Shown piece after piece: positions 20,992 to 31,330 of a stretch of 64,000 nucleotides of DNA (the first letter of the stretch is position 1; each line of letters opens with the position of its first letter). The position numbers and the translations under genes were made by a program. The DNA comes from Leishmania donovani. Its lineage: Eukaryota > Euglenozoa > Kinetoplastea > Trypanosomatida > Trypanosomatidae. The stretch is from the NCBI RefSeq assembly GCF_000227135.1, contig NC_018261.1:722840-786839 (forward strand), in the 5' to 3' direction. The notes under the pieces are model-generated. The model ran no database searches, was not told the origin of the DNA, and worked only from the letters and a program-made list of their open reading frames with translations.

Positions 20992-21017
20992 GGGCGACAA
21001 CGCACAAGAGCGAAACA

Positions 21018-21174
21018 CTGAGAAGGCCGGCGCCGAGACAGACGGGAGAGGCAACGGCAGGGGTGGGGTGGGGCCCAGACGACGCAGCACAGCGGACGAG
21101 GAGAGAGGAGGCGGTAGGCAGGAGGGGGGTCAGATGGGAGAGCGGAGGAGAGTCGAGGTGTGGCGACGCGATGT
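21018..21174 (-). promoter_or_regulatory. Predicted spliced-leader acceptor of amastin copy 7
   Basis: Read on the minus strand, a pyrimidine-rich tract of about 155 bases without AG ends in CTTCTCAG (AG at 21018-21019), 27 bases before the start codon at 20991. This fits the usual trypanosomatid rule of the first AG after a pyrimidine tract. The off-window amastin at the left edge has the same sequence (see 1-300). Confidence 0.6.
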
Positions 21175-21304
21175 CTGTGTTGCGGTGGCGTGCGCGCACA
21201 CGCGTTGTTGTTGGGCGTGTTGTTGTGTGCGGGTGTGTTGTGAGGGGCCGAGGAGGGATGGGCGGCGTGGGCAGCAGTGTGCAGGGGGGAGAAGAGAGGG
21301 ACGG
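21078..21304 (-). repeat. Module A, amastin leader repeat, copy 7
   Basis: This full copy lies upstream of the amastin at 20991. It is identical or nearly so to copy 1 at 77-303 over most of its length. Confidence 0.72.
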
Positions 21305-21571
21305 AGAGACGGGGATAGACAGGCGGGGGAGGCAGTGGTGACGAGACAGGCAAGTGGCACTGGGGCGCGTGCACAGCGGGGGCGCATGGGCCATTGGCTG
21401 GCACATAGGCAGGGGTGCGGCCGGCGGATGCGAGAGACGGGCCGCAACGGCAGCGAGGGAGACACGGGAGCGNNNNNNNNNNNNNNNNNNNNNNNNNNNN
21501 NNNNNNNNNNNNNNNNNNNNNNNNNNNNNNNNNNNNNNNNNNNNNNNNNNNNNNNNNNNNNNNNNNNNNNN

Positions 21572-21742
21572 ATGGGAGAGCGGTGGAGAGTCGAGGTGTG
21601 GCGACGCGATGTCTGTGTTGCGGTGCCGTGCGCGCACACGCGTTGTTGTTGGGCGTGTTGTTGTGTGCGGGTGTGGTGTGAGGGGCCGAGGAGGGATGGG
21701 CGGCGTGGGCAGCAGTGTGCAGGGGGGAGAAGAGAGGGACGG
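21572..21742 (-). repeat. Module A, copy 8, cut by a gap
   Basis: The start-codon-proximal end is lost in the gap at 21473-21571. It is the outermost leader module of the array. If it belongs to a gene, that gene is missing in the gap. Confidence 0.65.
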
Positions 21743-22164
21743 ATAGACGGGGAGAGACATGCGGGGGAGGCAGTGGTGAGGAGACAGGCAAGTGGCACTG
21801 GGGCGCGTGCACAGCGGGGGCGCATGGGCCATTGGCTGGCACATAGGCAGGGGTGCGGCCGGCGGATGCGAGAGACGGGCCGCAACGGCAGCGAGGGAGA
21901 CACGGGAGCGCGGGCGAGGGGGCCAAGCGGCGAGAGGACGGGGGGAGGAGGGGAGGGGGGCATTTCTCGCTACCCCCCTCTGGCACGCGCTGCATCGCCT
22001 CCCACGCCCCTCATCACGGGCATCGCCTCTCTCTCCCTCGCTGACACACTCCTGCGCCACTTCTACGGTGCTGTGCAGCCACCTCGCGCCGAACGCAGTC
22101 ATAGCACGCCCGGCGTGTCCCTGTTTTCTCCTTCTGTCGCGCTCATGGGCCTCGCCTCACCATG

Positions 22165-23400
22165 CCAGCCACACCGCACAGAGGTATTTCAGCGTCCGGT
22201 GTCTGTATCACGGACGACAGGCGATATCGCGAAACAGGCTCGCGTGCGATTCAACGGGTATGCGCCCCCCATTCTGTTTTCTGATTTTGCAAGCGAAGCG
22301 CTGATGCAGGGCACAGCCCGTGGCCCCGCCAGCGCCGGACGCAGTTCAACTGCAGTGGGCGCAGCGACGCACAGCGCTGCTGGCTGGCCCGCGCCCGTCA
22401 CGAAGCGTCGGCACAGGGGTCTGCATTCTGCAAGACGCGCAGTTCGCCTCCCCCCCCACAGGCCCTACAGTCCCCACAGGGCACCTGGCGTACCAGCGTC
22501 TTAGCATTCAGGTGCAGCAAGCGACAGGAGGCACCGCGCTGGCGTCTCCGCGCTCACACACCACGACACGGGGCACAGGTGTACGCCCTCGCCCGCTTCC
22601 CAACGACAAGAGCGAGGCAGCGGCGTTCCGGCTGTGCTGCCACGTCCATGCTAGGCGCATGCACACCACGTCCGGCCGAACACCTAGGAGTCAGCCACGC
22701 AGACGCACGCCTGCCAGGTGTCCCGCAAGGCCACGGCAAAATGCACGACTGCGGCCGACAACACCCACGAAGGCGGGTCCCTCTGGCGACGCCGCCTACG
22801 CAGCGCTCTGCACGCCAGAGCTGACGCGATGGGAAGCAGCTCTTGCGACGCTGCCCTGCGCGCCGCTGTCTCTCGGTCATGCTCATCATACAGCCAGCCT
22901 CGAGGGATGGATGCAGTCCTGCTGCGCCATCACTCCGCCACGCCCTGTCACGCTGGCCAGCGACCGGCGCGAAAGCCCCTTGGGCGGATCGCCTCGCGAC
23001 GACTGCGCGACCGTTCTGCGAGACAGGCTCCAACCGCCCCACTACAGCCTCCGTCCTCACCCCGCTCCGCGGTAGACTCCCTGGGCCTGGTCCCCAACAA
23101 GCCAGTGCCGCGCCAGCAAGGGGCACAGAGACAGCCGCGGCCCGCACCACACTCGCTGTGCATCACGGCTTTCCCAGACCATCACCCCACCCTCGGTGTT
23201 CGCGCCGCCCACAAGAACAAGTCGAGGATCGCAACGCCTGCATGCCGAGCCGCACAACCATCCCTCCTGGGCCCTCTTCGTCTCATCACCGCGGTGGACC
23301 CCCGAGATCGCAGCTCAACCCCAGCGGCGCCATCGAGACCACATCCGCAAACAGACCTCACATGTATGGCACGCTTCCGATGGCGTGAGAGAGGGGTCGA
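22165..23400 (+). mobile_element. Candidate SIDER-like degenerate retroposon
   Basis: A GC-rich, gene-free segment of unique composition follows the amastin repeats. The wording of stretches such as cctcgagggatggatgcagt and the block around 22860-22980 resembles Leishmania SIDER elements as I remember them, and this was not checked. SIDERs are short, truncated relatives of ingi/L1Tc retrotransposons that lie mostly in 3' UTRs and can destabilise transcripts. No reverse transcriptase or endonuclease reading frame is seen. An A-rich stretch near 23815-23835 is too far away to be assigned as its tail with confidence. Ends and target-site duplications were not found. Confidence 0.35.
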
Positions 23401-23508
23401 AGGGAGTGGGGTCAGTGGAACCCGGCATGATGGACTCGGGTGTACCCGCGTTCGTGCGCAGGGACTGGCGCACCCACCTGCTGGCCTGGGACGGAGAGGC
23501 CGAGGCAA

Positions 23509-24275
23509 CCACGAGAAGGAGTGCCCGAGAGCTGGCCGGCAGCATTCCCTGCCCAAGGTGCACCCACACGATGAGACTGACACATAGGAGGTTGTAGGGT
23601 CGAGAGGCAGTGAGGAAGAGGGCTACTGCGGGTGTGCTGGGACCGCGGCGAATGAGTTCACCGACGCAACGTTGTGGGAACGCGTTCAGGAGGTACTTCC
23701 TGGTGCCCAAGAGACTGAATTAGGGAGCCGTTCGAGCGGTGTGGTGACATGCAGTTCCTTGGCCAGCGTGGTAAAAGTTTGAAAAGCGGTTCGCAGAATA
23801 GGTGAACAGTCCAGTCAAAAAGGGAAAAAAAAAGAAAGCGNNNNNNNNNNNNNNNNNNNNNNNNNNNNNNNNNNNNNNNNNNNNNNNNNNNNNNNNNNNN
23901 NNNNNNNNNNNNNNNNNNNNNNNNNNNNNNNNNNNNNNNCAACCACGAGAAGGAGTGCCCGAGAGCTGGCCGGCAGCATTCCCTGCCCAAGGTGCACCCA
24001 CACGATGAGACTGACACATAGGAGGTTGTAGGGTCGAGAGGCAGTGAGGAAGAGGGCTACTGCGGGTGTGCTGGGACCGCGGCGAATGAGTTCACCGACG
24101 CAACGTTGTGGGAACGCGTTCAGGAGGTACTTCCTGGTGCCCAAGAGACTGAATTAGGGAGCCGTTCGAGCGGTGTGGTGACATGCAGTTCCTTGGCCAG
24201 CGTGGTAAAAGTTTGAAAAGCGGTTCGCAGAATAGGTGAACAGTCCAGTCAAAAAGGGAAAAAAAAAGAAAGCGT
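23509..24275. repeat. Direct duplication across a 99-N gap
   Basis: About 332 bases ending in the A-rich ...aaagaaagcg are present on both sides of the gap at 23841-23939 with no difference that I can see. The most likely explanation is two overlapping contig ends that were not merged, so one copy should probably be removed. Confidence 0.75.
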
Positions 24276-24316
24276 CTGGTTCCCCTGCCTTCATGTCGCC
24301 AATCGGGCGCGCCTTT

Positions 24317-27300
24317 TCAGTGAGCTACCGGAGTCGCAGGGTACAACTCGAGCACGTTGTCTGCGTCGTCGTTGATCTGCTGCTGCCGCAAAAACTGCTG
24401 AAACGCTGCGTCATCGTGCACGACCAGCTGGCCGTTTGTTGTGTTGCTGCATTCGGCAAGCACAGGGGGCAACTCACCCTTTTCAAGCTTCACAAAGATA
24501 TTGTTGTTGAAGAGGGTTGTCTCGTCCACCATGCGAACGTAATCTGTAAAGTTCTCCGCGAAGAGCTTGAAGGAGCGCAGCTGCATTGAGATGGGCACAC
24601 CGCGGTTGGTTTGAAACTTGCGCAGAAAACCGCGTGGAACGGCAGTCTCTACCTCTACGGTGATACCAAGAAACATGATTTTGTACGGCATTGGCAAGGC
24701 GGGTTGGCGAGCCTTCTCGGCCACGAAGTACTGCTCTATCTGTGTCTTCTTGTTGTAGCCTGGGCCTTGTTTGAAGAGTGTGAGGTGGGCATCGCGCACC
24801 ATGGCGACAACCTGCTGCACAAACGGCTTCCACATCATGGTGCCGTCGAGTACGATGCTGCGGCCTTGGTTGATCGCCTTCACAAGGAGGTTCTCGGCGG
24901 CACGGGTGCTGTGCGTGTGCGCCTCTGATAACGACATCTCGCATTCTAGCGGCAGCTTGAACTCATCGGCATTCACGACAACACTCTGCTCTTTGTGGCT
25001 TTCCCACCAGCTGCTCTTGGCGAGAGCCGCGACGGCTGTCGTCTTGCCTGCGGCCATACCGCCGCCCAGAAAAATGAAGAGAGGCTGATCCGGCAGCTGC
25101 TGATGAGATGGTGTCGACGAGAGGTGTGTGTGTGTGCTACCGTTTCCGCCGCTCCCGGTAACACTCAAGTCGTCCTTGATGCCTTGCAAGCGGCGAAGCG
25201 TCACCACTGCCGAGTGTAGCTCGCGGTAACGCTTGAACTTCTCCTCTTGACGAATTTTTTTGATGCACGTAAAGAACTCCTTCATCTTCCGCAGGCGTGG
25301 AACACTTGCCCCGCGAGAGCTGATCCATTCTACAAGCGCAGGAACCGTCTGCACGCCATCTAAGGGGTAGATGACGTAGTCGCCGCCGTCCAGGATGCCC
25401 TCGAGAGAGTCACGCTCCGCCCCTCCGCTGTCCTCTCCTAGCGGCTGCACCCCATCCTCCACGCTGCCGCCTTGGATGCTGGAATTTGCTCCGGTGCTGC
25501 TTCTGCTGCTGAACTGCGGTGGCGTGGTCACGAATTCGTTTCGAGCGCTTTTCCCCACGGGGGTACTGAAGAGGATCTCCGTCGGCGTCGGCGGTGAAGC
25601 TGTGGTCCGTTTGTCAGCCCATTGCACAACCAGTGAGGGTGCATCTGGCCGACTGCTCGGCGACGCGCTCGTGTGTCTCCCTGACGCGGCGTCGACGTCG
25701 CTGACGATCTTGTACGCTTTACCTTGACTCCGTGTCGGTGTGCTGCGGCGCGGACCCATACTAGTGTTTTGCGGCGATCTCGCAACGTCGTCAGTACCTG
25801 GAGTGGCAGTCGTTCCTTGTGATGCAGTGCCGCTGCGACCGTTTGTGCGCCGCGAAGCCACCTCTTCGTTGTGAGGCAGGGCCGGGGACCCTGCGTCGAC
25901 AACGGGAGAATGGCCGCAGCGAAACTTCACCAATGGCGCCTGTGTGGAGTGCGTTGAGGCCTTGGCCAGGGCCTTTGGTGCCGACAACGTTGGCAAGGGT
26001 GTTGCCCCGTCAGCGCGAGTGTACGCACCGGGGTTTGGATGCTGGTGGCAGTGTTGTCGGTGCAGAATGGGAGGAATGTACACGATGGTTGGGAACCAGC
26101 TGACCTTGTACAGGCTTGACAACTCTGGCTCTGCTACGGCATAGACAACGGCTATGGTCGGCATCGGATCAAGCAGCCGCTTCGCTGTGATCTTCTGGAA
26201 CATGTCGATCACTTCGTTGCTCTTGGCCGAATACTTGGCATGGAAGACGATCACAAGACCCTTGGTGTTGCTCTGCAGTGCTTTGCGGTAGTTGCTGAGC
26301 GTCAAAAAGCGCAACCCGTACACGGCCGCGGCGTTAAAGGCGCGGGCGGACATGACGTTGGGCGACATAATATGGGTAAAGCCACTCCTTGTTGCCGTGT
26401 TGCAGGCATCTGCACTGACCGGCATCATGCTTGGGGACGAGGTGGACGCTGCGTCGTTGCCTAACGTTTCGCCGAATGTGGGCGAGAGCTTTGGCAGGGG
26501 AGTGGCCACAATGGCGTCGGACGGCTTTCCCTTGCTAACCGACGTGGAGGTGAAGTGCTGCTGCAGACTCGGAAAATTGAGCCCATCCATTTTCGCATTG
26601 CCAGCCATTGGCGAGCCACTGGCAGAGACGATGCCGTGCTTGTTGAGGGCTGTCCCGCCCACGAGGGTGCTGGCGATGTAGCTCGGACGACGCGGCGAGT
26701 CTACGCAAGGGCGCGGTGCCACTGTTGAGGTAAATGTGTCCACCGACAGCAAACTCTCCGTCGGTTCGAGGTACGTGTGCGGGGGGAGCAGCCAAGGCGT
26801 GTGCACCACGTCATCGGCACCTTCATTAGGGGCAAGGTCGACGCACATAGGCAACACGTACTCCCGCACGTACACCTCGTACTCCTTGTTGATCTGAATC
26901 ACGTAGTCGGCTCGGTGCCAGTTCCACGAGAAGTACATGGGTACGAGCGTGTTGAGAATGGACAGCAGGTGCTCAACCGACTTGTCCGGGTCGCAGCAGG
27001 ACATTCCGGCCGCCACATCACGCTTGTCAGAGTGATCATCAGATGACTGCGCCGCACATCCGTCATCAGAAGTGTCCTCGCTAGAGTCTTTCGCGTCGCA
27101 CCCGACGTGTAAGGCGAGATCGAGGGAATTCATGCAGTAGGAAGCACGCTTTCGAATATGCCGAATGAGACGGAATCGGTCCTGTGCAAAGCGAATCGCC
27201 CACTTGTGGCACAACTCCTGTAGCAGCTCGGGGTTTTCACGTGTAAGGAAGAGCATCGTACAGCACGCAGCAAGCTTCGCCACGTACATGTACGGCGGAT

Positions 27301-27361
27301 GCTCGATTGCCTTGAGGACGTACTCGACAAAAGGTACGTAAGGAGGTGGCGATTGCATCAT
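24317..27361 (-). CDS. Thioredoxin-like / zeta-toxin-like kinase domain protein
   Basis: The predicted protein has 1014 residues. The N-terminal 230 residues are helical and charged and unlike any family I can name. Residues about 345-430 look like a thioredoxin fold (LVIVFHAKY, then SWFPTIVYIPP with the cis-proline position), but the redox CxxC pair is missing. A Ser/Thr/Pro-rich linker follows (430-740). Residues about 755-1000 form a P-loop kinase of the zeta-toxin/polynucleotide-kinase class: GGGMAAGKTT with Lys773, then VNADEF and LDGTMMW. In bacteria such domains phosphorylate UDP-sugars; in eukaryotes the substrate is mostly unknown, and I do not infer toxicity. The start at 27361 is chosen because TTTTCTCCTCCACGCAG ends directly before CATCATG. 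Confidence 0.85.
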   Translation of the reverse strand: MMQSPPPYVPFVEYVLKAIEHPPYMYVAKLAACCTMLFLTRENPELLQELCHKWAIRFAQDRFRLIRHIRKRASYCMNSLDLALHVGCDAKDSSEDTSDDGCAAQSSDDHSDKRDVAAGMSCCDPDKSVEHLLSILNTLVPMYFSWNWHRADYVIQINKEYEVYVREYVLPMCVDLAPNEGADDVVHTPWLLPPHTYLEPTESLLSVDTFTSTVAPRPCVDSPRRPSYIASTLVGGTALNKHGIVSASGSPMAGNAKMDGLNFPSLQQHFTSTSVSKGKPSDAIVATPLPKLSPTFGETLGNDAASTSSPSMMPVSADACNTATRSGFTHIMSPNVMSARAFNAAAVYGLRFLTLSNYRKALQSNTKGLVIVFHAKYSAKSNEVIDMFQKITAKRLLDPMPTIAVVYAVAEPELSSLYKVSWFPTIVYIPPILHRQHCHQHPNPGAYTRADGATPLPTLSAPKALAKASTHSTQAPLVKFRCGHSPVVDAGSPALPHNEEVASRRTNGRSGTASQGTTATPGTDDVARSPQNTSMGPRRSTPTRSQGKAYKIVSDVDAASGRHTSASPSSRPDAPSLVVQWADKRTTASPPTPTEILFSTPVGKSARNEFVTTPPQFSSRSSTGANSSIQGGSVEDGVQPLGEDSGGAERDSLEGILDGGDYVIYPLDGVQTVPALVEWISSRGASVPRLRKMKEFFTCIKKIRQEEKFKRYRELHSAVVTLRRLQGIKDDLSVTGSGGNGSTHTHLSSTPSHQQLPDQPLFIFLGGGMAAGKTTAVAALAKSSWWESHKEQSVVVNADEFKLPLECEMSLSEAHTHSTRAAENLLVKAINQGRSIVLDGTMMWKPFVQQVVAMVRDAHLTLFKQGPGYNKKTQIEQYFVAEKARQPALPMPYKIMFLGITVEVETAVPRGFLRKFQTNRGVPISMQLRSFKLFAENFTDYVRMVDETTLFNNNIFVKLEKGELPPVLAECSNTTNGQLVVHDDAAFQQFLRQQQINDDADNVLELYPATPVAH

Positions 27362-27365
27362 GATG

Positions 27366-27385
27366 CTGCGTGGAGGAGAAAACCA
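27366..27385 (-). promoter_or_regulatory. Predicted spliced-leader acceptor of 24317-27361
   Basis: On the minus strand a tract of T and C (TTTTCTCCTCCACG) ends in CAG (AG at 27366-27367), 4 bases before the first ATG. It excludes the longer upstream reading frame from the mature mRNA. Confidence 0.6.
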
Positions 27386-30300
27386 AGCAGAGGGGAAGTG
27401 AGCCTCAAAGAGAGAGCACACATACACACTCGCAAAGAAGAAACAAAAAAGGGGAGTGGTATTTGAGCGACAATACCAAGCCGAAAGCGCACGCACAACA
27501 AAAATGAAAAACGAACAAAACCTCGACACACGCCGAAATTCTCGTTGGTCTTGCTGGGATGTTCCCACTTCTTTGTTCGTTGTCCTCTAGTGCGGTAACC
27601 ACCCCCTCCTCCTCATAGCAGAGTATGAGATGAATGGACCACCGCTCTTGATACACCGAGGCTCGTAAGAGTCAAAGAGCGCAGAGATAACAGAAAGCAA
27701 GTGCGGATTCACGAGTGAGGAGCTCAACAGAAAAGGAAAGACAAAGGCACACACGCAAAGAGAAATCGTAGGTTAGAGAGAGAGCGCAAGAAACGGAATC
27801 GCTTGTGGGGGCTAGGGGCGCCAGAGGAAATAAAGTACACAGATGATGACCCGGAAACAACGCGCAGGAGAAAGAAAAACAACCAGCGAAAAAAATCAAT
27901 AAGATCGCAAGATCGGCGATTGAGGAAGACACAACTTCTTGCGGCAAATTGGCCGGCTGCGGCCACTTCACAGGTTAGAACTAATCAGCAAAGCTGATAA
28001 GAGGCCACAGCACGAGAGCCCACACCAGTACAGCAGGTAAGGAGTTCAACCACCCGCGACGACCTGAGGGGAGAGAGAGAGAAAGGGTGCAATTAGAAAG
28101 CGGCACGTTTCTCGATACCGCCACAAAGTCTTCCCCTGTTCTTCAGCCCGCGGCTGCGCTTCGACATACAATACAAAAAAAAACTTAAGAGTAGAAAAAG
28201 GGAAGCCACAACAACAAGCACATACAAGCACACAAAAAGAAGGAGAGTCCACAGTGACCATATAAAGTCCGTTGAGCAGCAGGGGAATTCGATTTGTAGT
28301 ACTGAACAAAAAACAAAAAAAAATAGAGAGGCAGCCGTCGAAGACAGAGGGGGAGGAGGGGAACACGAGATGCTGGTATCGAAGAGGGAGGAAGGGAATC
28401 AGTATGACACGCACTAGTCCATTTAAATGGGTAATAATAACAAGAGAGTCTCGGCCACGAAAGGAAAGGCAAAAGGAAAAACCTAACCGATGTGAAGTGA
28501 GAGCTGATCGTCAAAGGGCTAAGGAAAACAAGCACAAAGAGAAAGCAGCGGAAACGGAGGGCGAGTGAGGGAGACAGCAGAAGCAAGAAGCCAGCGACAA
28601 GTAAAAACCTAGAAACGCACAGACCCCCTACACACACACACACAAAGGCACGGGCAAAAAAAGAGGCAGGCCTCTTTGACCTTTCGCTGCTCAGGACAAC
28701 TTTTCGAATCCCCTTTTTTGAACCGTCGTTGCATATATATATATATATGTGCACGAGATTCCTCCTTTATTGCCGTGTTGCACACGCTGCGCTGTACGCT
28801 ATTCGGTCCCCTACGTTTATCAAGACTCCAGATCGGCCTCTTCTTTGCCTTGCGTTTCTTGTCGTTCCTCCGCCGCTGGCGCGCACTTGCGTACGCCAAC
28901 TCGGTGGCCTGGTCCCACTCCTCTTCTACGCGCGTGGGCGTGCGCTTTGAATCGTTTTTCTCCACTGCGCCGCCGCTCCCGCTGTTTTTTTTTTTTTTTG
29001 CCGTGTGTGAGCGTCAACGGGGGCTGGGAAAACGGTGGGGAGCCGCAACGACTAACGCCGATCAAACCTCTCTGTTCTTTTTTTTTGTCTGCTTGGCGGC
29101 TCAGTGTGCGCGGACGTCTGCAGCTTCTTTTTTTTTTTCTGCGAAGACGTTGCTGTCGTCACTGCTGCACGAGAACACCTTTGCCGAACTTCCTCGTGTA
29201 TGAAAGCAAATTGGTAGATTCGTGGCCTCCCCTCGCTGCCTTTTCCCTATCCCCGTTATGCCTGCGCGTTTGTGTGTCGGGAAGTGGAGAGGGTCTTGAC
29301 GTTCGGTATAGACCACGCGGCAACTGTGGTGGTGGTGTGTGTGTGTGGGGGGGGGGGTATGTGAACTGGGAGACAACGGCAGGCGGAAAGGGCCGCAGGC
29401 AGGGGGGTACAAAATGCCTGACACCTTCTCTTTCTCGGGCGGAGGAGCGGGGGAGGGTATTCTTCCTCCTTTTTGACTCCGTGTCGTGTCCGTTTCACGT
29501 TACACGGCTGCTCCTTTCAAGTGTTCCTTGGCAGTAACGCCAAGGGTGGTTCTTCGGTCTCTTCGTTTAGAGGTGCTGATCTCTTTGTGTGCTGTGCTTT
29601 CGCTGTGTGGGATGCTGCTCACCCACAACGCAGGAAAAAAAAATAAAAAGGCGGAGGGGTGCGGGGACGAGGAAGGCGTGGCGGAGAGAAAATATATTCA
29701 CCGCGTAGGTACGCACCCGAAACGAGACAAGGCGGACATGCAAGGTCACGAGCACCACTACGATTTCAGGATGTTAAGAATGAAAGGGAGAGGGAGGAGG
29801 AGCCCAACAGAAACACCTAAAACCAACAACGACCGACAAGCCACCTGCTACGCGGCAGCCTTTGGCGTGCATGGAGGACGAACAAGTTTTGGTTCGGGCA
29901 CATACACGCACCACAAACATAGTCGGTTTACGGAAAAAGATGAAAGGGCAACGAGAAAGAGAGAAAGAAGTTGTACAACGTGCCGTTCCAGGTGCAGTGA
30001 GCAGATGACGTCAATTCAAAAAGGAAAGGGTGCGCAGAGGCGCACCACGCGAAACGTGAGCCCGCACCATCATCGGAAAGCGGCTCATCCGTTCGCCGTC
30101 TGAGGGTTGTGAAAACGTGGAGCGCCGATGTAGCCTCTTGTTGGCTGCTTATGGGTGCAGCTGTGCGTCTGTGCGCACGTGATGGATGAAACGGGCGCGC
30201 CAACAGAGACAATCTGCCGCCTTGGTTATTTTGTTTCTTTTTCGGGTGTGGGAAAAATGAAGCGACGCCCCTTCATGATATTCTGCTCAGGAGACGCATA

Positions 30301-30496
30301 GGAGAAAGCGCTGACGGTGAGCGGAAGGGCCTTCAGCCGACGTGAACAAGCAAGGATGACGACGCCGCGCAGAACACAAAGGTGGTGCGGCTTCCGTGTG
30401 TCGTGTCGCCATCCACTTGGGCTGAGCATGAGGCCGATAATGGGGCGAAAGAACCTGAACAAGCGCACCGCTCCTTCACTGCTAGCGATTTTTTCG
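27386..30496. other. Gene-free spacer, 3.1 kb
   Basis: No convincing gene is present. It is the 3' flank of pyroglutamyl-peptidase I in transcription order. It has an A/G-rich plus strand in 27400-28640 and 29630-30200, but a T/C-rich plus strand in 28670-29620, with T runs at 28985-28999, 29077-29086 and 29128-29139. A TA repeat lies at 28732-28747 and a GT/G run at 29334-29358. Reading frames in this stretch are low-complexity. Confidence 0.6.
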
Positions 30497-31330
30497 TCAC
30501 GTGGTCATCAAAGACAGCAGGCCGTGCATGAAACGCTGCACTTGCACCGATTGCACCATTGTCGTTGGGTTGTAAGCCACAATTGGACCGCCCTCGCTCT
30601 CCGTCTTGCCGCGAATCGGATCGACAACGTGAATGAAGACACCATAGACGATGCCCGGATTCTTTTCCTGAAGTCGAAGTGCGTGGTAGAGGGCGCAGTT
30701 GCACAGGTAGCGCCCTGCGTTGCGCGAAATTGCCCAGCTCGGAGCCTGAAACGCTGGCATCACCATGCCCTTTCTGTCTGCGTCCGAGGGTGTCACCTCA
30801 TTTTTGGTCACGGCACCCGTCACAGAGTGATGCCATGACTCGGCAATGGTGTCGTTCACCTGCTGAATCAAGCGCTCCAGCTTCTCGAGCTGCGGCGAGC
30901 CCGCCTTGCCGAACCAGCTCTCGTGAAATACTTCGATCGTGCCGTCCTCCGGTACAATGGGCTCGTGGTTGAGCACCTTACCGTCCACGTCAGGGACGCT
31001 GGCAAAGAGCTCGTTGTAGCCCTGCACCTCGATGCGGATGAGCCCCGTTGTGTCATTGTGAACACCTAGGTGGCAGAGAAGGATCTTCACCTTGCCGGCG
31101 CCGTGTTCGGCGATGATGTCGGCAATTTCCCTCTCCACCTTCTCAAAGTACGCCGCGACGGTGGTCACGCTGACATCCAGCTCCGTGTAGCGCATCTCCG
31201 CTACGTCGGGATGGCGCTTCAGGTTCTCCACGACACGAAGGGCAATGTCGGAGCTGGGGTTCACCTTCACAGTGGCGAAGGGTCCGTAGCCCGTGATGAA
31301 CACGACGATGCCCGCCTTTGAGTGCAGCAT
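30497..31330 (-). CDS. Pyroglutamyl-peptidase I (family C15)
   Basis: This 277-residue cysteine peptidase removes N-terminal pyroglutamate (5-oxoproline) from peptides in the cytosol. It has the family motif TGYGPF at residues 13-18 (usually TGFGPF). The catalytic triad can be placed as Glu101 (LIRIEVQGYN), Cys210 (SRNAGRYLCN) and His234 (VFIHVVDP). It is longer than bacterial enzymes (about 215 residues) because of an insertion at about residues 115-195, which contains EDGTIEVFHESWFG. Trypanosomatid C15 enzymes have been described in T. brucei and Leishmania major, where overexpression was reported to affect differentiation. The start ATG at 31330 places TGYGPF at the expected distance from the N-terminus. 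The acceptor is probably at 31380-31381, about 50 bases upstream. Confidence 0.95.
   Translation of the reverse strand: MLHSKAGIVVFITGYGPFATVKVNPSSDIALRVVENLKRHPDVAEMRYTELDVSVTTVAAYFEKVEREIADIIAEHGAGKVKILLCHLGVHNDTTGLIRIEVQGYNELFASVPDVDGKVLNHEPIVPEDGTIEVFHESWFGKAGSPQLEKLERLIQQVNDTIAESWHHSVTGAVTKNEVTPSDADRKGMVMPAFQAPSWAISRNAGRYLCNCALYHALRLQEKNPGIVYGVFIHVVDPIRGKTESEGGPIVAYNPTTMVQSVQVQRFMHGLLSLMTT

Larger units (their letters stand above)
1..21990. repeat. Amastin tandem array with many assembly gaps
   Basis: Amastin genes alternate with spacers of about 2-5 kb built from shared modules. The array includes most of the runs of N in the window: 941-1103, 3364-3462, 4431-4529, 5368-5466, 6969-7067, 7657-7755, 8833-8892, 9058-9661, 11755-12166, 13521-13680, 15202-15300, 16699-16797, 17493-17526, 19091-19189, 20332-20430 and 21473-21571. 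Many are exactly 99 long, so they are placeholders rather than measured sizes. Order and copy number inside the array should therefore be treated as provisional. All genes in the array are on the minus strand. Confidence 0.85.
20992..24316. other. Spacer between amastin array and first unique gene
   Basis: No gene is supported. It holds two module A copies, the G/A-rich block at 21840-21965, a probable degenerate retroposon (22080-23400), and a unique stretch (23400-24316) broken by a 99-N gap (23841-23939). The 332 bases before that gap (about 23509-23840) reappear without visible change at 23940-24275. In transcription order this is the 3' flank of the kinase-like gene at 24317. Confidence 0.65.

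Noticed and set aside
3364..21571. CRISPR array or tandem minisatellite
   Set aside because: The repeats are long, irregular gene-spacer modules with unequal spacing in a eukaryotic genome, and no short regularly spaced repeat is present.
22320..23587. Plus-strand frames of 250-290 codons in the candidate retroposon
   Set aside because: No reverse transcriptase, endonuclease or other domain; composition is Pro/Arg/Thr-rich as expected for GC-rich non-coding DNA.
28676..29537. Plus-strand frames of 175-262 codons
   Set aside because: They are driven by T runs (poly-Phe) and lack domains; the strand bias of the segment is reported as a finding instead.
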